From assembly GCF_000002235.5 (NCBI RefSeq), contig NW_022145604.1:2816339-2880338 (forward strand): 64,000 bases of DNA. The letters run 5' to 3'. Of the stretch, positions 36,572-51,393 are shown piece by piece. The notes under the pieces are model-generated. The model had not been told where the DNA came from. It saw nothing but the letters and a program-made list of their open reading frames with translations, and did no database searches. This DNA comes from Strongylocentrotus purpuratus. Taxonomy: Eukaryota > Echinodermata > Echinoidea > Camarodonta > Strongylocentrotidae. The first letter of the stretch is position 1. Every line of letters begins with the position of its first letter. The position numbers were made by a program, and so were the translations under genes.

Positions 36572-39500
36572 AGAGAAAGAGATAGACAAAGAGAGAACTT
36601 ACGACTGCAGGTGAAATCTGTGGTACTCCAGGTCCTATCTGCCTGACATCTCTTATCACTCTCTCCTACACCCTCATAACCAAATGGACAGTGGAAGATA
36701 CAGATTGACCCATAAGGGACATTCTCCGACTGACCACACCCTGTCAGTGTGGCTGGAGCTTGAATGACCAGTGCCGGACATGTCCGAACTAGGAGAGAAA
36801 AAAGACAAAGAATAAATGTCTTCATACACCTCTACTGGATGGAATGAACAGTATTTGAAGAAAAAAAGAAAAAAATGATAATGACTTTAAAATGCATAAA
36901 TTATTTGGTGGTTAAAGGTAATCTTGAATTTTAGCCATCACAGAAAATACAATGTCACAGATTCAAACATACCTAATACACCAATTTATGTTCAATACTA
37001 CAAATAAATGATATTTGACAAACAAATATAATATAAATTGAAGAGCTGAGTAAAGAGCAAAGGATATAATGAAAGCTGATAGTCCTGACATCATGTTTAG
37101 CAATAGCACACTGTGCTTATGAAAATGTAATTTCTGGAATTTTTGTTGTTGTTTGTTAACAAACTTTAGGCACAACCTTTTGATAAAAACATGGCTTATT
37201 TATAGTTTTTATTTTCCAAACATGTACATCTATGAGCTGTATTACAGCTGATCAAACTTTAATTCATCCAGTCTCACAGATCCCATACTTACTCTGACAA
37301 ACTGGCCTGTCATGACTCCATACAGGGGTGGTGTCAGGTGACAAGTCACATGACAAAGTATCTTCGCCAATCAAGTCATAACCTACGTCGCAGGAGTATT
37401 GACATTGGCTCCCATGGAAGGGATCAGGGCATCCTTCTACCTTCCCATGGAGGGGAGGTTGCTCAGGAGGGCATCTGTACACTGCAAAATGCAAAAAAAA
37501 TCAACAACAAAATAAAAAATTTTACTACTAGAATCTAGAAAGACAATAAAACATTGTATGTCAAACAAATATCAATGAAACTTAACTTGACTAAATCCTG
37601 TTATTAATTAACTTAATATCTGTAAATGTATGTGCATGTACAAAGGTGCAGTTTCAAAACCCTTAATATGCCAGAAGTTGTACATGTGCATTTAAATGAT
37701 ACTGATTTATTACCTAGGTTAACTGGTAATAAATATTTTTGGCAGTCTATTCAAAGCCCTAAAACTTAATACATACATGTATTACACATAATGGTTTATC
37801 TGTTATAGTGTAACCCACTGCCCTCTTACACCCATATGGTTCCTACATTAAACTTATGAGAATAAGAGAAATCACTAGACAATTAATGGCCAGGTCAATA
37901 GGCCTGTTTTCATCAGCTCGAGTTGGCCAAATAGCCTGCTATTTCTGATTCTGAAAATTAGCCCAAAGTTACAAATTGCGTCTTCATCAGCTAAAAACTC
38001 GAGCTCGAGAAATTTTCTCAGTGTTTGCGCATGGTGTGAGTCTTTGGGCGGGTGAAGACGGACCGGACAAATAGCGGGCTACTTTGCAAACTAGCCCAAG
38101 ATATCTTAGGAAGATTTCCTGAGCAAATAGCCCGCTATTTCGTGATCAGAAATAGCGTACTATTTGGCCGACTGGAGCTGATGAAGCCAGGCCTAGCATG
38201 TGTTTATGTTCTCTCATTGTACCTTGTACAGTTATCACTACATCACATCTGGAAGCTAACCCACTGGAGTCTGTTGCTAGATAACCAATGTTAGTATCAC
38301 CTTCCTGGAAGATGCTCCCTGGGACATGAGTTGGAGCAAGGCTGTAGGGAGAGGGTGAGGTGAGAAACATGAAGAAGGAGAGAAGAAAGGGAGATGACAA
38401 GAGTGAGATAGAGATAGAGAGAAAGAGGGATTAGGGAGATATAAGGAATGGATAATTTGTGAGTGCCGTAAAAATCCCAGATACAATTGTGTAAATGATC
38501 TTAACCCTGTGATTGATGCAATTTATAGAATATTTAAATTTATTATCCCCTTAAAACATGAAACTACATGAGGGTTAAAAAGTCGATGTGAAAAACAACA
38601 TTAAAGGAACATTCCTATAAATGAGAAAAGCCAATACCTGGTGAGATTCACATGGCCAGAATTATCAGTAGGAACAGGTTCCTCAAAATGTACGTGGGCC
38701 TCTAAAGTTCCTGGTTCTGCAGCTACAGTAACCTGATGAGGGCAAGGTCCACTGAAGGATGGCGGCTGGATATCTAATGAATGCAAGAAAAAAAAAACAT
38801 TTAAAAAGATTGAGGTATATGTATACTCCATCTGTGTCCAAGACTAAACTTTAGTTGACTAGAGTATATAAAGAGATTACACAAAAAGCACTAACAACCA
38901 ATCATCAAATTCTGGTAATGATGGAAACAAATTGGCTACTTTGTAGTGGAGGCATAAAAATGAATACCAAATAGATGAGTGGTATATAGAGGCGGCGACT
39001 AAACAGAACGATAAGCTCACCTTTGCAATGTGGAACCACCTCATGGTTCCACTCTCCCTCCGTGCTGCAGGCAAGAGCAGTGGGACCCTGTATCTGGTAA
39101 CCCTCATCACAGGAGAACTCACACCTAGTACTGAACCGTACAGCATCTGCTGACTCACACTCGGGTGGGTCGACACCCCCATGGGCCACATCAAATGAGG
39201 CAGGACAGGTCTTGGTAACTGCGTTATCAAGGGATATGAATAAATCCACAGTTCTTATGATTTTAGTAATAACTTTTATTTTATTTTTACATACCGTGTC
39301 TTACCAATTTTAAGTTAAGTGACCACAGTGCCCCAGTGCAGTAGTCCACCTGCACATCAAATTTTGAATATGAGGGCATTAACACTTTTTAGGGGTTAAT
39401 TCTACTATGACCTTCCAAACTGACATAGAAAGACAGAGGAATCTCGCAAAATGATTTTCTCTCTACCAAAACTCAACTTTCTCTTCCAAAAATTATTTCA

Positions 39501-42500
39501 TGAACCCACGTCTTACCAGTTTCAAGTGAAGTGACCACACTGTCCCTAGTGCAGTAGTCCACCTGCACATCAAATTTTGAATATGAGGGCATTACAACTT
39601 TGTAGGGGTTACTTCTAGCTACTATGACCTTCCAAACTGACATAGAAAGACAGAGGAAGCTCACAAAATTGTTTTTCTTGTTACCAGAACTCAACTTTCT
39701 CTTCCAAAAATTAATTCATGAACCCACCTGTGCACTGAAGATCTTGTCCGCTCCAAGCCTCGTCTGCCCGACATGTCCGACTCACAGTCTCAACAGTAGA
39801 GGGCGCCATAAACCCTGGTCGACAGTGAAAGTGGCATATTGTTCGATAAGAGACTTTGGGCCTTGAGCAGTCTTCGGCGAGACCATTGGTGACAGTTGGA
39901 ACGGTGCAATTCTTCACTGTGGAAATAAAGATTCATGCACAAAATGTGTTTTTACATAAGGGAATGAAAATCTATTTTTCCAGAATCTCACAGAATTTGG
40001 CCTAAATTTTTGTTGAAGCCATTGTATACCTTACAATTTGACAAATAGAATAAAATACAACAGTACATTATTGTTTGTATTATTTGTAGAATTTCAAAAA
40101 AGTAAAACTGTTTCTGCCGTAAGTCCCAGATGGTAATATGAACGATAATTGAAATGCATTTTAAGGCTTGAAATCATAGGAAAGCCAAATTGACAAAAAG
40201 ATTGACGGTGGCAAGTCCTGTGACAGGTATGACATCACTTTGATTCACAGCTCATCGTGTAACTGGAACACTCTGTAACTAGTAGAGACAGGCTGAAAGA
40301 ATGAAGGAATAAAAAACATCCTTTCAATAGAATAACCTAGAGAAGTGAGAACTTTCCTTACCATTGCATATCTCGTTTTGCCCTGTCCAGAAGCCAGATT
40401 GCGATGTGTCGGTGAGCCGTTGGCAAACTCTGTCGGCATGATCGGTATCTGACGACAGTCGGTAGCCCGCCTCACATGCCACGCGGCAGTCTGCCCCAAA
40501 GACAGGCCCTTCTTCACAACGGCCTGTCCCAGAGACGAGGGATACTGAACCGTGCTCAGGGATGTGGATGGGTGCGCAACGGGATACTGGATATCAAAAT
40601 AAGTAACAAAGGACGTATCTTTCACAATAAAGGAAACATTTCTCCAGAGATGTTACAGCAGTCATATAGCCCTAGAAACTACTCCATTATCAAAACTATT
40701 ACTATTGTTATTATTACTTAAGAGAAAAGTAAAAACAAAAGGTAATACGTAAATTAACAACAAACCAAACTGTTAATAATTCAAGAGTCAAAAAGAATTT
40801 TCTCTTCTTGCCCTTCTATACCACCATTACAGGAGCAGAGAAGGAAAAAATCATAAAAGTTGGTCCAAGTTCACTTTCTGACATTTCTTCTGAAATTGCA
40901 TTCTTCAAAGTTCCTCAATTCCCTGACTATTTTACTTCTACAGTGGAACCTCCTAAAGACAAAGTCCTTGGGCCTAAAGAAACTACCATGTCAAATGGAA
41001 ACATTATTTTCCCAGGGCTCGAAAAAGAAAAGTACAACCAAACATTAATTGCAAACTTACTTGTCTGTACCTTGTTAAGAGAGTTGGAATGAAAAGTGTT
41101 CTTTAAAATGAGCTTCTACAGCAGCTCTCTCTACTTATCTCCCTCCCTCATTTTCTCACTCACCTTTTACTTCAATTTCAAAGGAGCATGTGGTCGATTG
41201 TCCTGCAAGGTCTGTGCCCCGGTACGCAACCCTGTGAGTGCCTTCCAGTAGGGAGGTTGGTTTGGCAGCGCCCACTTCTACTGAGTCTACTGTGTACATA
41301 GTAGCTTGCAGAGGGGAGCCTCGGTCAGTACCCTACATAGGTTAAAGGTCAACAGATCATCTTCACTGGTTTGCAGGAACAAAGTTGATCATGTCAATTG
41401 TAACATACAATAGATTGTATGAGTTCCTAAACTACAGTGGATGTAGACTGCAAGGGCTGCCGCAAAACATATACATGGAGGCCCTAAAGCTGCCTCAAGC
41501 CAGAGTATGACGGAGCTAGGTTAGGTTCAATTCTTTATATAATTGTGTTCATAGTGTCAAAGTCTGTGCTTGCAAACTAAATCTTCCCTGTGTCATTAAT
41601 ATTATATTGTACCTATAGGGCCTTGAAAGTACAGGTAGCAAATATCCCCCAAAACCTACAATGATAAATTTCCTGTTTAGGCCATGAAAAGGTAACTCTT
41701 TGGTCTTGAAACTAAAACAGGTGCACATAGGTAGATGACTATACCTATGTGAATTATTCAATGCCCAAGCCTAAAACAACAGACATTTTTTTTAATGAGG
41801 ATTTTACTGAAAAACTATCATTATCTAAAACTTTAAATAACAAATCTGTCCCAAATTTTTCTTTCAAACACATATGTGGGCTTATATGTAAGATATTGAT
41901 CTCACCATAACTGGTTCCCAGTCACTCCATGGCACAGGGGCAGAAGTGCTGTCCTCTCCTGCAAACAGTCGCTTGTTGGATGGACACACAAAGACAGGAA
42001 GAGTGGTATCTGAGGTTTGGATCAAGAACATTGACACTTATCACTATCATCTAATCTAATACAACATCCAATATTATATAATTCATTGTGATGTCATAAT
42101 ATGGTCCTATTTACGTAGGGTAGCCTCAATAGTACTAACATGTGCTGTTCTTCCAGAGGGCTCTGTAATATCTATCATCCTGGCATTGTCCAGGTAACCA
42201 ATACACCTGGGTTAAGAGAGTCAAATGAGGGTAACATACCTTCTTCAAGGATGAAAGCATCAAATATTGGATCAGACCCATGACCTATCACACAAGATTC
42301 AAAAGCCTTAACAAATATACCAAAGTGCTTCCTTTACATTTTGTTTGGTTGAAGGAAAATTTGTACCAAATCAAATTACATTTTGCGCATGCTATCCCTC
42401 TAAAATGTAACTAGTGAAAGTAAATTTATGTTATAACAATCTAGTGGCAGTAAAGTATTGAATAATTGTTGAGCAAGTGAGTGAGTTAATAACATTGCAC

Positions 42501-45500
42501 ATGTAATTATAATGTTATATGTACCTTGGTAAATTCATTAAAAAAATGAAAATACACAGAATAATAAACCACAATTTTTCCCCAAGTCACCTTCACAAAC
42601 AATCTGCTGACCATCCCACTGTCCGGTTGCCTGACACACCCTCCTTGCTGACCCTCCAGTCTTGGTGAATCCTTGAGAGCATACCATACTACAGGCCGTG
42701 CTGTACTTCTGCCTCCCATCTATCCCCTGTGGTGATCCTCCGTAAAGGCATCCAGTCACTCGGCCGTTGCTGGGTGTGGCAGGCACGGGGCAGGTCACAA
42801 CTGAAAAGAAAAATGAGTGTATGTAATTTTGGGCCATGAATTTGATTAAGAGACAAAACTGGGCCCCGGTTTTTAAACAGTTGCAATCTTTTCAAATCAA
42901 TCATGGCTCGATATCAAGTACAACTCATAATTAAAGTTATAAGAGTTTGTAGGTTGTTGACTTATTTGGGGACTTGCAATCAATTTGATAAATCATAATT
43001 CTTTGTAAGACCAAGCCCTGATGTTCTCAATGACTGCTCTAAAAGTTCCTGACCTCATGATTCACAGATATTCGAACCTCTCACTACACATGTAGTAATT
43101 GAATGTAAGAAAACTGTAATACCGGTACTGTTCCTTTTACTTTGTTTGATTGCATTAGCATTTAATGAACGTTTCCACCATGCATCTGAAACATCTGAGA
43201 GGGGTTACATAAACAAAATTATTAAAACCCTATGCATTTGTTAGAACTGTCAGGTTCGATGGAACTTACTTGTACAAGTCAGATCAGGTCCTGCCCAGAC
43301 TCCGCTCCCATCACCGTTACCATCGTCGGAGCAGGTCCTCTGAATAGGCGTGGCTGGTAGGTACCCCACATTGCACGCCAAGGTGCAGACCGCGCCGTAG
43401 TTCTCACGGGAAGAGGAACATCCACGCTTCTCTCCATTGACTGGGGCAGGAAGGTCACTCCCTGAACAGGTTATTACTGATAAAAACAAGATGTTGAATC
43501 ACTACACAGATTTGTTTGCATAATTTGCCACATACGACATACTGTTATTTTGGTTTGTGATAAACTGCAGAAATAGCAGCGTACGGGTTAATCACGAGGA
43601 GACACACAGGTAGATAACAATGATTTTTATTTTTATTATGATGATAATAAAAGAGATGAAAATCAGCTACAAATGTATTGTCATCAGTAATCAGAACAAA
43701 TGTAGCCTACTTATTGTATACCTCATTAAAAACAAGATGACCACATACTATAGTCAAGTACATCAATAGTTTGAACAGCCAGCAGGACAGAAAAAGTTCC
43801 CAACATCATGTATGACATCCACAGTACACAGGATTACCTAAAATTTAATTCTAAACAATTTTAATCATCAAAAACATTTATTTCACAAAGTAATATCAAT
43901 CTAGGAGCACCTACAGCGACACGTCGGTGTGGCTCGATTCCAGGTTCGATCATGCTGACATGTGAGGGCAGCATACCCAGTGAGGTAGTACCCAGCGCTG
44001 CAGGAGAAGTGACACTGATTGCCAGATGGTACCTGGTTTCCATAGGGGCAGGCCTGGGTGGTGGTGATCTGAAGAGCCGTGGTGAGGCTAGGCTTCCTGC
44101 AATAGATTCCTGGGTGAATCAAAATCAAAATTTGAAAAATGTGTTATATTTTTCACTGTATAAATAGGAATGTAATAAGAATAATCTATTTCATTTTTCT
44201 AAATGTTTTAATAATATTGGTATAGCTAATGATATCTTTGTAGCGCACATATCCACCATACAAGGTGCTCAAGTGTACCGATAGTACCGTTGCTCTAACT
44301 AGGATACAAAGTTCAGTGCTCCCAGAATTCCAATTAAACACCTAGTGGAGAGTAGCAAATGTAGATTAATGTATTACCAAAGGAGACTGGTGTCGTGCCA
44401 GGGCTTGAACCAACAACCTTCACATCACTAGCCACCTCTTTCATGACAGGTGGACTTTCCTCATAAGCCTCAGTCACGCATGAAGCAATAGATCACCTAC
44501 CAAACTGACGCAGCAAAATAAAATGCTACTATCAACAACAGGACACACTATGACAACACATCTATTATCATCTCCCAAAGGAATATGTATCTTTGAATGT
44601 TTTGCTATACCTGTCTACCGTAATTAACGTTGTATAAAAAAGGTGCGGTTAATACACCGTTAATTACGGTATTCATGTACCTTTCATAATTATAGGATAT
44701 ATGTTATTAATTTGGAAAATATTTTGCAGTCCTGTCTTTGGCTATGATGAAATTCAATCTACTGAAGCACTTCAAATCAATTCAATAAAGGTTGACTTTA
44801 TCACCAATGAACAGCCGAACAACACACTCACTTGTGCATGTGGGCGTCGACCCTACCCAGATGGCATCAGTACTTCCTGCTTGGGCACTGCACTGCTGAG
44901 CACTGTTGCTTATCTCATAGCCTGTGTCACATGCAAAGTTACACCTGGAGCCGTAGTTCCTTGAGCAAGCTCCTATGATTCTGCCATGGCTAGGAGCAAC
45001 CATGCTTGGACACTGCAGGACTTTAGAGCAAGATCGGAAGACCAGAGTCATATGTGAGGGTATTATGAACTGTAAGTGGATTCCTCATCTCATTGATATG
45101 TTAAAAGTCATCTGGAGTTCAGAGTAACGTTTTAATTAACAAACAATAAGTACAAGATTGCCTACATCCAACAAAAATATGAATTACAAGGGGTTTGGGC
45201 AAACAGTTTAGTGAAAAGCTTCCCTGGTACTTGTAAATAAATGTACGTATTAATAGACTATGTGTTATCCAAGTGCGTAAGTCAAGGAATTGATTCTCTA
45301 ATTTTCTGTTGTTTATTGTTCAGCAATTTATATATTTTCTACTAGAATCATTTTGCAGATTCGATGCATTCAAAGGTTTGAAAGGAATGTGTAAGATTAT
45401 TTATAGATGGGGATGCCAGATAGTTTCACCCTATGAAATAGAGAAGTGTCAGGGTCTGAAATCAGACTATGGCTTAAAAGCTGGTATCCCTGTTACAGAT

Positions 45501-48500
45501 TTTTTTTTTAGACTGTTCCAATTTTTAAAGTTTTCACAAAAACTACTAATCACATACTCTGACAGGTTGGCGGTGGCTGACTCCATGAACCGGCTGAACC
45601 ACTCTTCTGGCATTCCGTTGACCTTTGACCCCGGAGCCTGTATCCGACACCACAGCCGTACGTACAGACAGAGCCTCTTATTGCACCGTTTGGACAGGCC
45701 ACTTGGAGTGGAGCAGAAGCAGAGAGACTGCTGCAGCGGATAACTAATAAGGAATAGGCATACACGGTAACATATTCAATCCAGGATTCATTCAACACCA
45801 AGCAATTAAACAAATTTAATAATATAAAAATAGATGTGAAGAAATGTAATTAAAGACAATGTTTTTTATGAACTACTCTCTGTGGTTATTTGGTGTTTTC
45901 CACAACACATTTCCTTTGGGGTTAATTTTCCTACACTAACATATTTCTGAACTTCAACCCTCGACCAAACACTACACAAAACCCTAACCATATACCTAAA
46001 CCTAACTTAAGACCCAACGCTACCCCTTATATACCCTAACCCTATATAAAGCATGAAGCATAATCACCAGAGCAAGTGTCAGGTGACCCCTTCATTGGTG
46101 ACTCCTATAATGGTGGCAGCGGTGGGATATATTCAATGCCGTCTGAATGAATTTGTATTTCAAAGAAGCGTTCCACATCAATTTATTTACATTCAGTCTA
46201 TAGATGATAATTTCTGGGGTTCGTATGCATCTACTCCCTGTTAACAATTGAAAATATGGGGGTCTGGAGTTAAAATGGCACCCACCCCTGTTACTTCAAC
46301 AATGTTTTCAATTTTTTTCGAAATATTATATGTTATGCCAATCACCATCGTTCATGATGTTACCAATATAGCTCTAGCTATCAGTAGACTTTCCTTTCTC
46401 TAGCTCAACAAAAAGTTTGTACTACCCTGCTCCAAATAAGTAGACTTATACTCTGGTTTTCCCACTTTTACAGGGATCAATTTACCTACAGTTCTCCAGA
46501 CTCAATTACAGTAACAGAAATCAAGATTAGCCATTCACCAAGGGAAGCCAGGCCAGGGTTTCTAAGCTCATGATATACATATATGTCAAATGTTAACATC
46601 ACAAAAGTCTGCCAGTGGCATTATGCCTATCTTGACTGACCTGCAACAGTGACAGAGAATCGACAGGAGGCTTCATTTCCTGAGCTATCCACAGCAACAT
46701 AAGCTACAGCATGGGTGCCTGCTGGACGAGAAGTTCCTGGTGCAGTTGACCCACGGTCAAGACGGGGGGTGATGGATTCTCCCGAGTTATCGGATACAGT
46801 TGGTGCTGACCAACTGATCGTTGCACTTGAGGACAGTGAGGGGGCATAGACAGTCTGGGATGGGGGGCATCTAGTGAAGACAGGTGCAGTGGTATCTAGA
46901 ATACAACATACGAATTATAGGGCATCAATGTAGATTAATGTCTCGTTAAAGGACATTATACCGAGATAGAATTTGAACCCTCAACTTGACTGAAAGTGAA
47001 GCGAATGATCCTCTTTACCATGAAACTACAAATGGATCACTTTAATCATCCAATCCATCCCACACATTGTTGCGTAGTGTATGTAAGTCTTGCCAAAATG
47101 ATTTAACTACTTGGAGAATTGAAACTGACGAAGAAAATAATCTTCTTTTTTTGTTCAATCATACTAGGCCTACACACCTATGTGGCACACAAAATAGGTC
47201 CATGTGACTCAATGATATTGTTAAAAGGTGCATGGAACCTACAATCCTCCCCCTTCCCCTCACCAACTTAAGAATCCTGGGTCCAGAACTGCCCAAGCAA
47301 GCTCAAAATTATAAGAATTACGGTCATCCTACCTGCACAGGAAGGGTTGGAGCCTGACCAAATTCCTGATACTCCACATGAACGTGAAGAGCTGCCATGA
47401 AGAGTGTATCCCTCGTTGCAGGATACGCTGCAGAGACTGTTGTAGTTACTGCTGTCAGAGCAACTGATTTGGCCATTGGACGGACTGGAGAGGGGGCCAA
47501 GACATGATATACCTGTGGATTTACAAGCAGAAATACAATGTGTCAGTGATGTTTCCGTCTTACAAATGATAGCCTGTGTGAATGTTTTCTTGCAGCATAA
47601 ATTTCAAGTGATCCCCCCCCCCCTCAAGTACACTGGATAAAAATGTGTTCATGTATATCATGTGTTTAAAAGATATGTTGCAACTCTTATCCAGTCGGGG
47701 TAGACAGTGATTGTAACAGTCAACTTACGGACACACGCAGCGACAGATCCACTCCAAGTACCGGAATTCCCAGACCTTATACAAACTCTTGTCACAGATC
47801 CCCCTGATGTCCGGTATCCCGTCGAGCAAGAGTAAGTACAGCGGGAACCAACATTAGCAGAGTTTGAACAAGATACAGAACCGTGGGCAGGGCGACTCAA
47901 TGAAGAGCATCTAATGACTACGTGGGGAGAAAGAGATGAACAAAAGTTAAGAGCAACATTATAATTTCATTTAAAAAATATTCTACTTATGCCTGGATTA
48001 AACTTCATTTCTAAAGTATCATTATTAACAATCGTAACATACCATGAAAGCTTGGGAAGATGTGTACCGTTGTTGCATTAATGCATAGACACTTTATGAT
48101 TATTGCATGAAAAGCAGGAGCCAGTAGGTCTTTTACCCTAAATTTATTGTCACTGTTTCATAGAGCTTATATGACGGAAAATTAGAAACCCAAAGATCAA
48201 GATTTATATGGAAAAAACCAACAGAGCAAGATTATTATAACTTTAAACCTATGAATGCCATCAGAAATCAAAATGGATACAAACATGAACACATAATCAG
48301 ACACTGGGGAAGTTACAGGCCCGTTGAACATGTTGAAAGCTGGGCCAGTAGATCTACATCATAAAAATTAATGAGAAGCATCAGGATTTATATATACAAC
48401 AATGAGGGTCTTCACTTAGTTTAAATATTAATGTCATACCTACTATACTCTATAGCGCATAGCTTTTTATATGGGTCTAACAAAGTAAATCATCTTGCTA

Positions 48501-51355
48501 TATTTATATATTATGTAGTAATATATATATCTTATAGAGTTTATTTTAGACAGAAAAATCTGGGTGCTTGCATGGCCTTGGAGTGTTTTGTTGTTGACAT
48601 ATTTTGTCTTATGATGTAGTACTTAAAAACCATTACTTGTACTTGATCATGAACACTGTTAACTGTCGCGTTGCTTCACTATATAGCTATCTTCTCAACC
48701 CCACCGCCGCGCCCGGCCCCACCATCTCCACTCTCCACAGATCCCTCTCAGATCAAGCCCCAGCCTAGCCCGCAATGAGTACTCCGCCGACGGGCTGACC
48801 GATGATCCGCTTTTTTTTTTTTTTACTATCTTCTTTAATTTGTTTTTGTCCTTACCATATGGTTCACGTAAACGCGGGCATTGTGATCCCTGTGATTAGG
48901 TTCAATCTTCAACGTGTATATCAGTTTACTTTTAGGTCGCTTTCTGCAAATGTAGCTATCTGAGATATATTTCCACCTGTGAGACTGAGTGGATGACAAA
49001 TTCCTCCATCCATCACCACACAGGCCATAGGTACGCACACGAACTGCACCAGAGCCAGTCAATATTTGTGTAGTCTCATTTTGAGAGGAATTTTATAACA
49101 CTTCCCAAACTCGAAGAAATTTGAGCTTTTTCACAGTATTTTTTTAAATCACAAATCAGTTATTATGTAATGTAGACAATATTAAATATATATATACATT
49201 TTCAGCGAAAGGCAATTTATATCAATATGATACTCTTTAAAATAACATCAGTACTACGAATATAACTTTCACTTTTTATTTAGACTACTAGGGGATTTCC
49301 CCTTTTCTGCGCCTGCGCAATTCTTTTTTTTTTTTACCAACATCATGCGAAGAGTGTGAGGGAGGGGGGGGGGGGTTGCTAGGACACGCTTGATAAAAAA
49401 CTAAGTATTTGCTTTTGGAACAGATTCTGTCAACATGGTACAAAAAGAATGTAATCACTTCCTTTTCATATCCACGATGCCTAATGCAAACCCACCCTAG
49501 CTAACAAGCGTAATCATTTAGACATTTTGTTAGCCAAAAGATGAATCATAATTTCGATCCTTAATTTACGCCTACTATACACTCTCTATGCTTATTATGT
49601 AGATCTATTTTAACAATAAGTTATCATTGCATCTCATAAACAACTTTGGGTGAGAGTCCTGTTATATTGTTCACCTTGTCCCTGTCTTTCGCGCTTTTTC
49701 CCTTTCTATCTTTCTGTTCCACTTTTTTAAAGGGGGTGGGGGGGGGGGGCTCTGATCTGACGGCATTTCATCCTCGTATTACGTCACTGGGTCTAGAGAT
49801 AATAATGTTGTTGTTGTTGTTTTAGTTTTAATGGCTAGTACCATTCATTTATGAATATTTACGCCGAATAATAATGAGTTCTTCTATAACGTGTTTCAAG
49901 ACCGTAGGCCCTCACACCAAAGGTAACACTGGTAACACCGGAGTGTTGGCTCAGTCAGTAGAGCGTCCGCCTCACAACCGGGAGGTCGTGGGTTCGAACC
50001 CCGGCCGCGTCATACCAAAAGACGTTAAAAGATGGGAGTTGTTGCTACCTTGTTTGGCGTTCAACAATAAGGGGATAGAGCAACGTCGATCTGGCGCTGC
50101 TCAGTGGCTGCCGGGCTCACGATCAATTGGGCAAAAAGAATATCCGTTTCGGTTTAATAAAATTTGGAGTGGACTATTAGGCTATTATTATTACTTATCA
50201 AAGGAATAAGTTTTAAGGGCTTTCCGAATACTTCGACATCTGTAAATGGAGCATACACTGGGAGAGCATTCCACATGACAGTGCTCTGTCACCATAAGTA
50301 TTAGATGTCTTGGTGGGATGTAAGGTATGAAGAGTTCTTATATGTAGTGTGGACACAAGTCATGTCATGGAGCAGGTCTGTCATGGAGAGCTTTATGATG
50401 AGGAGGAACTCGGATTGCTCGCCAATTCAACCCAAAAAATGTCTTGTTAAATGTGTTTTAAATGACATAATGGACTAGGGATTGATATATTTTCTATGAG
50501 AGAGGTGACCGTCGCCAACTTATATTTCTGGCACGCTAAGAGGAAGAGGAATGTGTTTATCGACTGTGTAAAAATGCTGTATGAAAACAAACAAGTGTTT
50601 ATCTATTAGCATCGCATCCTTCTGCTTTCTTTCTATTTAGTATTTTGCTTTGTGTTTAATCACTTTCACTTGTGCTTTATCTGCGACTACAATCGGTATA
50701 TTATTTTCCGGTTCCTATGTTTATAGTTCCGGCTCTGTCGCCATGGGGGGAATTCTAAAGCTGTATTTCCGGAACAAAGATTTCCGGAATCTGAACGATG
50801 TGCTGGATTTCAACTGAGTGTTCAAAATGTTGGACGGTATATTTTTGTGTTTGTTTGTTGATGAAGCAATTCATGACAGAGCAAGATCGATAGTGTCACT
50901 TGAGAAATTGAGGAAAAAAAATGGGAGAAAGACAAAAGAAGAGAAAAGAATAGACACGTATTGATATGTGCTAGAAATAGAGAATACTACATGTATGAAG
51001 GAATTAAAGATGTTATACAACAAAATCCGAAAGAGAAGGAATAGAGTAAATAGAAACAGATTTGTTTGAAAATTAGAAATTGCCATCATAAAACAGAGAG
51101 AGTCAGTTATTGAGAGAAAGAAACTGATAGAGGGGGAGGGAGAAAGATACTAAGTAAATATTAAAGAAGGTAAACTAATGTCATACGACCAACAATAAAG
51201 AACGAGGTGGATAATAAAAGAAAGAAAATAGGAGAAAGAAGGAAAATGCAACCTAAGAAACAATTCAAAGACAGGGAGGAGCATATTATATAGGGGGTTA
51301 AATAAGTGAGAAAGATATCTAGAGAGTGAGAGAGAGAGAGAGAGGGAGACAGAGA

Positions 51356-51393
<38 letters not shown>

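Noticed and set aside
40808..41092. 94-codon ORF on the + strand inside an intron
   Set aside because: No recognised domain, no repeat support and a composition like the surrounding intron.
22009..46045. Telomere-like CCCTAA/AACCCTAA patches near 22009-22110 and 45953-46045
   Set aside because: Degenerate, short and interrupted; no true telomeric array.
48835..49062. Possible extra exon of the HYR/CCP gene
   Set aside because: Exons 5 and 6 already join in phase without it, and the best splice sites would give incompatible phases.
49940..50012. tRNA-Val-like sequence
   Set aside because: No clean acceptor stem and the same transcript-like tail structure as other SINEs.
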